DNA of 7,754 nucleotides, taken from positions 1-7,754 of the forward strand of contig JAJYKC010000099.1 of assembly GCA_021788955.1 (NCBI GenBank), in the 5' to 3' direction. The translations under genes were made by a program, and so were the position numbers. The DNA is from Acidobacteriota bacterium (GTDB lineage: Bacteria; Acidobacteriota; Terriglobia; Bryobacterales; Bryobacteraceae). The notes beneath the pieces were generated by a model, which saw only the letters and a program-made list of their open reading frames with translations, was not told the DNA's origin and did no database searches. Positions 1-6,917 of the stretch are shown here, piece by piece (position 1 is the stretch's first letter; each line of letters begins with the position of its first letter).

Positions 1-518
<518 letters not shown>

Positions 519-540
<22 letters not shown>

Positions 541-1898
541 AGCAAACAGAGCCGACACTCGTCATCATCGACGACCACCCGGGTAGCCTCGAAATGCTCG
601 CCGCGGCGCTCCGCCAACCCGGCCTGCGCATTCTCACCGCCGACGACCCCGAGCACGGCCTCAGCCTGGTCCAGCAACACCGCCCGCAGATCGTGCTAAC
701 GGACCTCGTCATGCCGAAACTGGACGGCCTTCAAGTACTCGACCGCGCCCTCGAGTTCGACCCTACGATCGACGTCGTGCTGATGACGGCGCATTACTCG
801 ACCGACTCGGCCGTCGACGCGATCCGCCGCGGGGCCTGCGACTACCTCGCCAAGCCGCTCCAGCCCTCGGTCGTGCGCGAACGGGTGGGAAAGCTTGTCA
901 CCGAGGCCCGCAAACGCATGCGCGCCGGCGACCTCGAGCGGGAACTACTGGAAAGCTGCCAGTTCGAGGGCATCGTCGGACAGAGCGCCGCGATGGCTGA
1001 AGTGTTCGCCCGCGTTCGCCGCATCGCCCCCCACTTCCGCAGCGTGCTCATTACCGGCGAAACCGGAACCGGGAAGGATCTCGTCGCTCGCGCCATCCAC
1101 AACCTGAGCCCCGCCGCAGGCCGGGAGCACGTCGTACTCAATTGCTCAGCCGTCGTTGAATCGCTGTTTGAAAGCGAACTCTTCGGCCACGTCCGCGGCG
1201 CGTTCACCGGCGCCACCTCCGACAAAATGGGCCTTTTCGAACACGCCAACCACGGCACTATTTTTCTCGATGAGATCGGTGACATGCCGCTCGGCACGCA
1301 AGCGAAGCTCCTGCGCGTGCTCCAGAACCAGGAAGTGCAGCGCGTTGGCTCCCTGACTGCCAAACGCGTCGATGTCCGGGTGATCGCCGCCACGAATCAC
1401 GATCTGCGCAAGGCCGTGGCCGACCGTTTGTTCCGCGAAGACCTCTTTTACCGGCTCACGATGGTCGAGATTCACCTCCCCTCTCTCCGCGAGCGCAAAG
1501 AAGATCTGCCACTTTTGGCGCGGCACTTTCTGGACAAGTTCTCGCAGCAGTTCGGGAAGAATGTCCGGGCCCTGACCCGTCGCGCCCAGATCGTTCTTTC
1601 CAGGCATGAGTGGCCGGGTAACGTGCGCGAACTGGAGAACGTCATCGGACACGCCTGCATGATCGCCTCCAGCGACGGGATCGATGTAGTCGACCTCCCG
1701 CAGTATCTTGTCGACGCGGCCGGAGGCCAACCTTCCCTTGTGGAAGGCGCTACGCCGGAGAGCCTGGCCTCCCACGAGAAACAACTGATTGCTGAGGCGC
1801 TCGAACGTGCCGGCGGCAACCAGTCGGAAGCCGCCCGCGCGCTGCGCATCGGCCGGGATGCTCTCCGCTACAAGATGAAGAAGCACGGCCTGCTGTAG
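519..1898 (+). CDS. NtrC-family sigma-54-dependent response regulator
   Basis: A 459-residue enhancer-binding protein with three domains. The receiver (about 14-130) has an Asp-Asp pair in LVIIDDHPGS, phosphoacceptor D62 in VLTDLVMPKLDG, T90 and K112. The AAA+ domain (about 153-385) has Walker A GETGTGKD (180-187), the sigma-54-contacting loop GAFTGA (227-232), Walker B GTIFLDEIGD with D251-E252, arginine-finger region FREDLFYRL, and sensor 2 WPGNVREL. A Fis-type helix-turn-helix (about 420-459) ends RIGRDALRYKMKKHGLL. All motifs needed to bind sigma-54, hydrolyse ATP and open promoters are intact. The first ATG (594) would remove beta strand 1 and the acidic pair. The in-frame stop at 462-464 leaves only non-standard codons, of which ATT 519 has a strong SD. 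It overlaps the receiver gene by 22 nt. Family certain; start likely. A candidate target is the sigma-54 promoter at 2846-2861. Confidence 0.95.
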
Positions 1899-1912
1899 CA
1901 CCCTCGCGGTGC
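1898..1912. terminator. Weak hairpin between convergent genes
   Basis: GCACC-CTCGC-GGTGC forms a 5-bp stem with a 5-nt loop right at the activator stop codon, in the 40-nt gap shared with the convergent stress-protein gene. No T-run follows on either strand, so intrinsic termination is doubtful. It may be only a minor pause or 3'-end-stabilising structure. Confidence 0.2.
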
Positions 1913-1938
1913 AGACGCCCAGCTTTCCTCCAATCGGC

Positions 1939-2820
1939 TTAGTAGCTTATTACCGGGCACGGGGAGTCGCGGACGATCGAGTAAACGTTCGTCCGCAGAC
2001 GCCCGAAGGGCTGCTGCAGACGCCCGCGGCCCGCCACAATCACGTCCGCGCTGTGACGCACCGCCGCCTGGTGAATCACGCGCGACACGCTTCCGGCCGC
2101 CACACACACCTCGAGCGACGTCTGTAACCGCTGTTGCGTGCCGGCGATTTCACCCCGCGCCGCCGCGATCAGACTCCGCTCCAGCGTCTGGTCGAAATAC
2201 CGCTCGGGCCCCACCTCGGGCCCCGGCACACAATGGACGAGAAACACCGTCGCCGTGTGCTTGCTGGCCAGGCGCAGCGCCTGTACAATAAGATCCTCCG
2301 CCGACGGCTGCACGTCGATCGCGCAAAGAATCGTCCGGATCCTCGGATGCTGCCCCACCGGAGGTTCCTCCACGTGCACCCCGGTCCACACCGCGCAATG
2401 CGCGTCATGCAAAACCTTGGCGGTGACCGACCCGATCAGCCAGCGGCGAAACACTCCGAGACCATGCGTTGGAAGCATGATCAGATCGATGTTCCGCTCA
2501 TGCGCAAAATCGGTAATTAGCGTCGCCGGATCGCCGGCCGCCGCGTAACGGCTCACACAGTTGACGCTCGGCAGATCACTGAAATGGCGTTTGGCAAACT
2601 GCTCAAGTAACTCCGACCCCGTCTCGACGAACCCCGCCGGGTCGATGGCTGCGGGAGGCAAAGCGATCTCGGGAGGATACGCGTAGGCAGGGATATAAAC
2701 CGCGTGCAGCAGCGCGATCGAAGCCCCATGCCGAAGCGCCATCTCCCGGACAAAGGGCACCGCCGCCTCCGCTTGCGGCGAGAAGTCCGTGGGAAACAGG
2801 ATCCGATTGAATCCGTTCAT
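1939..2820 (-). CDS. Tandem-domain universal stress protein (UspA family)
   Basis: A 293-residue cytoplasmic protein with two UspA domains (about 1-145 and 160-293). Domain 1 opens with FNRILFPTDFSPQAEAA and keeps the nucleotide-binding signature PTHG-x9-GS (117-131; the first Gly of the G-x2-G form is Pro, as in many Usps). Domain 2 opens with IRTILCAIDVQPSAE and has a degenerate loop (GRG...GRLRT, 264-277) where the final GS/GT is RT, so ATP binding is more likely in domain 1. The ATG at 2820 is chosen because it directly precedes beta strand 1 and has AAGGTG (2826-2831) 5 nt upstream; a TTG at 2850 would fall inside the promoter. UspA proteins help survival during starvation, redox or respiratory stress; the exact role here is unknown. 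It follows the cytochrome operon but seems to have its own sigma-54 promoter. Confidence 0.93.
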   Translation of the reverse strand: MNGFNRILFPTDFSPQAEAAVPFVREMALRHGASIALLHAVYIPAYAYPPEIALPPAAIDPAGFVETGSELLEQFAKRHFSDLPSVNCVSRYAAAGDPATLITDFAHERNIDLIMLPTHGLGVFRRWLIGSVTAKVLHDAHCAVWTGVHVEEPPVGQHPRIRTILCAIDVQPSAEDLIVQALRLASKHTATVFLVHCVPGPEVGPERYFDQTLERSLIAAARGEIAGTQQRLQTSLEVCVAAGSVSRVIHQAAVRHSADVIVAGRGRLQQPFGRLRTNVYSIVRDSPCPVISY

Positions 2821-2845
2821 GCTCGCACCTTTCCGCCTTGGACAT

Positions 2846-2861
2846 TGCAACCGGCGTGCCG
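2846..2861 (-). promoter_or_regulatory. Sigma-54 (-24/-12) promoter of the stress-protein gene
   Basis: Read on the minus strand the site is CGGCACG-CCGG-TTGCA. It matches the RpoN consensus TGGCACG-N4-TTGCA at every fixed base except the first (C for T). The invariant GG (2860-2859) and GC (2848-2847) are exactly 10 nt apart. Transcription would start near 2835, leaving a leader of about 15 nt that contains the AAGGTG ribosome site and then the ATG at 2820. The fit of promoter, leader and start codon makes a chance match unlikely. It was found by eye; no matrix score was computed. Confidence 0.75.
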
Positions 2862-2881
2862 AAGCACGAACTAAAGATTAC

Positions 2882-2913
2882 GGCCCGGAACCGCAGCCAA
2901 ACGGCTCCGGGCC
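2882..2913 (-). terminator. GC-rich hairpin after the cytochrome operon, probable terminator
   Basis: GGCCCGGA (2882-2889) pairs perfectly with TCCGGGCC (2906-2913); inside, CCG and CGG add three pairs. It lies 55 nt beyond the stop codon of the small cytochrome c gene and before the sigma-54 promoter. On the minus strand it is followed by GTAATCTTTAG, only loosely T-rich, so it is a moderate intrinsic terminator. It would insulate the stress-protein gene from cytochrome-operon transcription. A dyad of this kind could also be a protein-binding site. Confidence 0.55.
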
Positions 2914-2921
2914 CGCCGCGA

Positions 2922-2959
2922 TGCGCCATTCCGCTACCATTGGCGCGTGTACCGGCGCA
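2922..2959. promoter_or_regulatory. Inverted repeat, candidate enhancer site for a sigma-54 activator
   Basis: GCGCCA (2923-2928) and TGGCGC (2941-2946) form a perfect 6-bp dyad with a 12-nt spacer; a further GGCGCA (2954-2959) mirrors TGCGCC (2922-2927). The centre lies about 100 bp upstream of the predicted start near 2835, the usual distance for NtrC-type activator sites. GC-rich DNA produces such repeats by chance, so this is a suggestion only. Confidence 0.3.
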
Positions 2960-2968
2960 AACTCGCTG

Positions 2969-3286
2969 CTATTTCAGCGTCTTGATGTAGGCGACTACAT
3001 CGTCCGCCGCGGATCCGGAAAGACTCTTCACCGGCTTCATCTTCCCCTGCCCCTCCTCGATGATCTTCTTGAGATCGGCGTCGCTCACCTTTTGAACATC
3101 GGGCGACTTCAGGTCCTTCATCTCAACCTTCATCATCTTCTCAATCGCGGGATTTGCCTTACCGTCGGCGCCATGACAGCTCTTACAAGCCTTGTTGTAG
3201 TCAGCCTTCCCTGCCGCCGCGTTCCCCGCAAAACTCATCGCCGCCGCCAGGGAGGCGATCCCGATCACATAAAACATGCGTTTCAT
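2969..3286 (-). CDS. Small periplasmic class I cytochrome c
   Basis: A 105-residue precursor with an n-region MKR, a hydrophobic stretch (5-20) and a likely signal-peptidase cut after NAAA (about residue 25). The mature protein is about 80 residues. One haem motif, CKSCH (34-38), is followed by the class I fold; M83 in GQGKMKPV is the probable distal ligand, and a C-terminal helix DDVVAYIKTLK closes it. It is Lys-rich, as in soluble electron shuttles. GGAAGG lies about 11 nt before the ATG. It is the last gene of the minus-strand cytochrome cluster, 124 nt after the cytochrome b gene, so it may be co-transcribed or have its own promoter, though I see no convincing one. By context it is a soluble electron acceptor or donor for the membrane complex encoded upstream; its partner is not shown by sequence. 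Confidence 0.93.
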   Translation of the reverse strand: MKRMFYVIGIASLAAAMSFAGNAAAGKADYNKACKSCHGADGKANPAIEKMMKVEMKDLKSPDVQKVSDADLKKIIEEGQGKMKPVKSLSGSAADDVVAYIKTLK

Positions 3287-3343
3287 CGTCTGTTGTTCCT
3301 TCCCTCTAAGGGTTAACTACTACTGAACTCCGTCTGGGCTTGG

Positions 3344-3370
3344 CGGCCGAACGGTCCCTCGCCGTGGCCG
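3344..3370 (-). other. Intercistronic stem-loop between cytochrome b and cytochrome c genes
   Basis: CGGCC (3344-3348) pairs with GGCCG (3366-3370) and ACGG (3351-3354) with CCGT (3362-3365), giving nine pairs with a GA bulge and a 7-nt loop. It begins about 40 nt after the cytochrome b stop codon. No T-run follows on the minus strand, so it fits an RNA-stability or partial-attenuation element better than a terminator. The rest of the 124-nt gap shows no clear promoter. Confidence 0.3.
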
Positions 3371-3410
3371 GATCCCGTTTCCCTTCTCCCTTTGCAGTGC
3401 CCCGTCGTAC

Positions 3411-4271
3411 TCATCCCCTCACAAATGACGAGACTGCCAAGACCATAAGCAAAAATCCGGCCAAAATCGCCAGCAACCCGAATAGCCGGCTGGAATTACT
3501 CATCCACCGCGGAGGCGCTTCGGCGCGCAACTCCCTTAACCCGCCGCTCGCAGCGATTCGTTCGTACTCGACGGGATGCCGGATCTTGAATTCTTCCTCC
3601 GACTGCCGGCCCGTGAAGATCACGAGATCCATTGGAAAGTTCAATGGCCGGAGGTGAGCGTTAAAAAAGTGGATCAGAAAAATGAAACCGGCCGCCAGCA
3701 GCGCTTCCCAACTGTGGAACACCAGCGCGACATTCAGCCAGCGCCCCGGAATGAAGCGAGCGAAGAATTCTGGGAACCACATCGCATAGCCGGTCAACCC
3801 GATGACTCCCATACCCCACCATTCGCCCCAATAGTCGAGTTTCTCCCAGTAGGCGTACCGGTCGAACTTCGGCGCGGGCCCGAGCCACAGGAAGTACTTC
3901 ATGTTGGCGAAGAAGTCCTCAAAGTCCTTGCGGCGTACCACCATCGTGGTGGGTCCGGACAGCAAGCCCTTCTCGTGGAGGTAAACCATTCGCCGGATCA
4001 GGTCGCCGACATGAATCAGAAAAATCGAAGTAAGAATGACGGCGAAGAATAAGTGGAAAAACTGAATGACCGCGAAACCGCCTACCAGCCTTGCGGCCGT
4101 CACCGCCCAACCTTGGGTACTGAATCGCAAGGTCATTCCCGTGAACGCGAGGGCCAGGAACGACGTAGCGAGCCCGGCATGCTGATAGCGTTGGCCCAGA
4201 GTGAAGCGACGATAGTAAAGCTCTTGGTCGATCCCGGCGTTCGGACGCCAAGCAAGTTCCGTAGTACTCAT
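3411..4271 (-). CDS. Di-haem cytochrome b membrane subunit (FdnI/HydC-like)
   Basis: A 286-residue integral membrane protein with the cytochrome b561/FdnI fold. Hydrophobic segments lie near 31-50, 63-88, 150-167, 182-203 and 263-283; the first four form the haem-binding bundle and the fifth is an extra C-terminal anchor. Candidate ligands match the FdnI pattern: H31 in helix 1, H73 in helix 2, and H186 plus H201 in helix 4. H87 and H206 are alternates. In this family the protein carries two b haems and exchanges electrons with the quinone pool. The start ATG 4271 lies 5 nt after the stop of the 11-haem gene. The SD is weak, so translation is probably coupled; the frame stays open further upstream, but there it only overlaps the haem protein. 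Since no formate dehydrogenase or hydrogenase subunit is nearby, its partner is most likely the 11-haem cytochrome, as in Cbc complexes. Confidence 0.88.
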   Translation of the reverse strand: MSTTELAWRPNAGIDQELYYRRFTLGQRYQHAGLATSFLALAFTGMTLRFSTQGWAVTAARLVGGFAVIQFFHLFFAVILTSIFLIHVGDLIRRMVYLHEKGLLSGPTTMVVRRKDFEDFFANMKYFLWLGPAPKFDRYAYWEKLDYWGEWWGMGVIGLTGYAMWFPEFFARFIPGRWLNVALVFHSWEALLAAGFIFLIHFFNAHLRPLNFPMDLVIFTGRQSEEEFKIRHPVEYERIAASGGLRELRAEAPPRWMSNSSRLFGLLAILAGFLLMVLAVSSFVRG

Positions 4272-4276
4272 GTTTC

Positions 4277-5389
4277 TCAGGCCCCCTTTCCCCTGCCGGC
4301 GCTGTCGAACGCCGACCGGATGAGCCAGAGCGCCGTATGCAGCGTAAAGAATCCCAGCACGCTCACCAGCAAGGAGATCATGAATACGTTGGAGTAGTGC
4401 AGCAGCGGGAACCGCTTGGCGTCCCGCCAGTCCGCGTGGGGCTGGTAGCCGGTCAGGCCCGCGTTGGCGCCTTGGTGACATTGGCCGCAGGTCTTCGTTA
4501 AATTCGCCCGTGCAATGCTCGAAGCTGGATTCGAAGCCGGAAGGATCCGGTGCGACGCATGGCAATCCCAGCAGTGTGCCACGTCCACGTAGCCGAGGGA
4601 AGAGACCTGGGAGTGCAGCGTGTCGCGATAGGTGGTCAACTGCTTCTTGTGGCACCCCCCGCAAGTCGCCGACGTTTGCGTCTGCCATATCGCCGCCGAA
4701 ACGCGGGCGATCTGGTGCGCGGTGTGACAACTCGTGCAGACGGGGGCGTTCTTATTTCCCTGTGCGAGCGCCTGCCCGTGCACGCCCTGCGAGTAATCCC
4801 GCAGCGGACCTTCGTGGCAGGTTCCGCACGTCGCAGGGACCTTAGTGGGGAAAACCCGGCTCTCCGGGTTCGTCACCGCCAGAATCCGGTGGGCCCCGTG
4901 GCAACTCGTACAACTCGCCGCCACCAGCAAACCGTCCTTAGTGAGCGCCATGCCGTGGATGGAATCGAGATAGTGGTTGTACACTTCCGGCCGGTGGTCC
5001 TTCTTAGCCTCCTTCCCGTCGTGACAGGCGCCGCAGGTCCGGGGAAGATTCATCGCAAACGTCCGTGAGCGAGGATCCTTGGAAGGGAGGATCGCATGCG
5101 CATCTCCGTGACAGGCCAGGCACGGTTGCTCCGCCACCTTGGTGTGAACGCTGGAAGCAACACCCGACTCAGGATCGGCATGACAGGTTACGCAGCGGAC
5201 CTCCTTTGCGTTGCCCTCATGCGGAACCGTCTTCACATTCCCGTGACATGCCGCGCAGGAGAGGCTTCCGTGTACGCTGCCGGCAAACATCTGGGCCTGT
5301 TCGTCGTGGCAGGACGTACAGTCCAACTCCGCCGCCTGCAAGCCCCCAGCCAACGCCAGGGGCCACAGCACAGCAGCGGAGATGCGCAT
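4277..5389 (-). CDS. Undecahaem (11-haem) cytochrome c with C-terminal membrane anchor
   Basis: A 370-residue protein with a signal peptide (about 1-20), eleven CXXCH motifs and one C-terminal helix (about 336-357). Haem cysteines start at 24, 45, 66, 90, 119, 160, 188, 218, 243, 273 and 301. The first three are closely spaced (21 residues). The other eight form four di-haem repeats, each a first CXXCH, usually followed by x-A/S-H-x-I (the first copy differs slightly, with AHAI), then 25-29 residues on by TCGxCH. Segments such as SIHGMAL and GVHGQAL between units probably give further distal His ligands. It should lie in the periplasm, tethered to the inner membrane. A strong AAGGAG (5396-5401) sits 6 nt before the ATG and overlaps the previous stop codon. 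With the cytochrome b downstream it resembles a split CbcL, which fuses multihaem c and HydC-like b domains. Redox partner and direction unknown. Confidence 0.92.
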   Translation of the reverse strand: MRISAAVLWPLALAGGLQAAELDCTSCHDEQAQMFAGSVHGSLSCAACHGNVKTVPHEGNAKEVRCVTCHADPESGVASSVHTKVAEQPCLACHGDAHAILPSKDPRSRTFAMNLPRTCGACHDGKEAKKDHRPEVYNHYLDSIHGMALTKDGLLVAASCTSCHGAHRILAVTNPESRVFPTKVPATCGTCHEGPLRDYSQGVHGQALAQGNKNAPVCTSCHTAHQIARVSAAIWQTQTSATCGGCHKKQLTTYRDTLHSQVSSLGYVDVAHCWDCHASHRILPASNPASSIARANLTKTCGQCHQGANAGLTGYQPHADWRDAKRFPLLHYSNVFMISLLVSVLGFFTLHTALWLIRSAFDSAGRGKGA

Positions 5390-5395
5390 GATCTA

Positions 5396-5401
5396 CTCCT
5401 T
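5396..5401 (-). promoter_or_regulatory. Ribosome binding site of the 11-haem gene
   Basis: AAGGAG on the minus strand, 6 nt before the ATG at 5389, shares its first base with the TGA stop (5403-5401) of the NapC-like gene. A ribosome ending on the upstream gene would be delivered directly to this start. It confirms the start and the operon. Confidence 0.8.
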
Positions 5402-6843
5402 CAATTCACTAGCCCACCGGTCGCATTCGGAGGCGGCTGCGTGACGCCCAGGTCCGTAAGAATTTTCGGGTTCGACTCGTCAACGGCCAACATGTCGTGA
5501 CACGTGGAACAGTCGTTTGGAATTGTCTCGCCGGACGCGCTCGCATGATTCCCGTCATGACAACGGAAACAGCCCGGAAAATCCATATGCCCGATATTGT
5601 TTGGATAGGTGCCCCAGGTTACTTTCATCGCCGGAAACACGTTTCGCAAGTAAATCGTCTGCACGGCCTTGATGGCGGATTTCAACGCCGCGGCTTGACT
5701 CTGCTCGATCTGCGGATACGTCGAGTGATAGTAAGCCTCGAGCTTGGTCGCGATTCCCGCCGCCGCCGTGTCCCGGTCGCCCTGCGCGCCCTTCAGCGCC
5801 AGCACCGCTTCCTTCTTAACAAATGGAAGCTGCTGGCTGATCTGCCCGTTACTCATGGCCTGATCTAAACCTTGTTCCGGCAACTGGAACACGTGCGTCG
5901 GCCGGTTGTGGCAGTCGATACAGTCCATCGTCCGGTGCTCGCCTGTCTGTAATGCCGCCTCAGTCGCCGGCGCATCGGTCGAGTTGAACACAGTTACCTT
6001 CCCTTTGGCGTCGGTGTAAATCACGCGGGGAATCACCTGCCGCTTGTCGTCCGTAGCAATGTACTCGATATGACCCTTCGAGGCCGCGTGAAGCCCGTGA
6101 ATTCCCATGATCCCGCCGCGCGCCATGCCGCCGACCTTCATTAAGCCTACGGTGTAAGTGGCGGTATTCTTCTCATCGTCCCCGTAATGGGTGCGCACAA
6201 AAAATAGATCGCCCGAAAAACGGGACGGCCAATGACACTGCTCGCACGTTTCGCGCGCCGGGCGCAATGACGCCACTGGAGTCGGAATCGGCGTCGGATA
6301 GGTATGGAAGGTAACGGCCAGAACCTGCCCGCTGCCGGATATCTTCGATTTTACAAACCATGACGCTCCCGGCCCGATGTGGCACTCGACACATTCCACT
6401 CTGGCGTGGGGAGAGTATTGATAACTGGTGTATTCCGGCTGCATCACCGTATGACAGCTCTCGCCACAGAATTGGACCGAGTCCATGTAAGTCACCGCGC
6501 CATATATGACGTGGCTCCCAATAATCACGTTCAGCACGCTGGTCACCAAAAAGAATGTCGCCAGCCTCCGAAGCTCGTTCCCTCGGGGCAGCTCCGGATC
6601 CCTCTGACCGGTCCTCCGCCGGCGGAAATTATGAATCCACACCCCAGCCGGCATGAGCACCAATCCGGCGAAAAATACCGCCGGTAGCGCCAGGTATTGC
6701 AAGATGCCTATATAAGTACTACCGAAATGCGGATTCCAGTACGAAGGGAGAAGGAAGAGCCAAAGGACACCCGCGGTCGTGACCAGCACGACCCCGATCA
6801 AGCTGATGACATTTCCGCCAAGCTGGATGAGAGTTTTGACCAT
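5401..6843 (-). CDS. NapC/NirT-like membrane hexahaem cytochrome c with three helices
   Basis: A 480-residue protein. The N-terminus has three hydrophobic helices (about 13-35, 43-70 and 94-118) instead of the single anchor of classical NapC/NrfH. The NapC-like domain begins FCGESCHTVMQPEY, where the first haem motif is CX3CH (126-131) and M134 sits in the usual ligand position. CVECH (151-155) and CEQCH (200-204) follow, then, after about 100 residues without haem, CIDCH (308-312), CFRCH (425-429) and CSTCH (445-449): five CXXCH plus one CX3CH. Members of this superfamily take electrons from quinol and hand them to periplasmic cytochromes. I chose ATG 6843 because it precedes helix 1. The frame opens at GTG 6882, but those 13 residues look unlike a leader, and neither start has a good SD. 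It lies 74 nt after the module cytochrome and abuts the 11-haem gene. Confidence 0.88.
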   Translation of the reverse strand: MVKTLIQLGGNVISLIGVVLVTTAGVLWLFLLPSYWNPHFGSTYIGILQYLALPAVFFAGLVLMPAGVWIHNFRRRRTGQRDPELPRGNELRRLATFFLVTSVLNVIIGSHVIYGAVTYMDSVQFCGESCHTVMQPEYTSYQYSPHARVECVECHIGPGASWFVKSKISGSGQVLAVTFHTYPTPIPTPVASLRPARETCEQCHWPSRFSGDLFFVRTHYGDDEKNTATYTVGLMKVGGMARGGIMGIHGLHAASKGHIEYIATDDKRQVIPRVIYTDAKGKVTVFNSTDAPATEAALQTGEHRTMDCIDCHNRPTHVFQLPEQGLDQAMSNGQISQQLPFVKKEAVLALKGAQGDRDTAAAGIATKLEAYYHSTYPQIEQSQAAALKSAIKAVQTIYLRNVFPAMKVTWGTYPNNIGHMDFPGCFRCHDGNHASASGETIPNDCSTCHDMLAVDESNPKILTDLGVTQPPPNATGGLVN

Positions 6844-6917
6844 AGAAATAGGATAGGCCCGTCCGCACCTCGCGGGGCACACGCCGTCCGGAGCACAATT
6901 TGCGTGAGTGCTACACG

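Noticed and set aside
842..1901. Long minus-strand open frames (842-1393 and 1146-1901) under the sigma-54 activator gene
   Set aside because: The plus-strand frame encodes a complete NtrC-family protein with every motif. The opposite frames show no recognisable domain and are by-products of GC-rich codon use.
2821..2850. TTG start at 2850 for the stress-protein gene
   Set aside because: It would precede the predicted transcription start and overlap the -12 element; the ATG at 2820 has a proper SD and begins at the first Usp beta strand.
3287..3410. Possible sigma-54 or sigma-70 promoter before the small cytochrome c gene (for example around GGCACTGCAAA on the minus strand)
   Set aside because: The GG-to-GC spacing is wrong for sigma-54, and no paired -35/-10 boxes are convincing.
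4272..4730. N-terminal extension of the cytochrome b frame up to 4730
   Set aside because: It is fully inside the 11-haem gene in another frame. The extension is Arg/Pro-rich with no domain; ATG 4271 fits the family's N-terminus.
6844..6882. GTG start at 6882 for the NapC-like gene
   Set aside because: It adds 13 residues with two Cys that do not look like a membrane leader and has no SD. ATG 6843 is preferred, although its SD is also weak.
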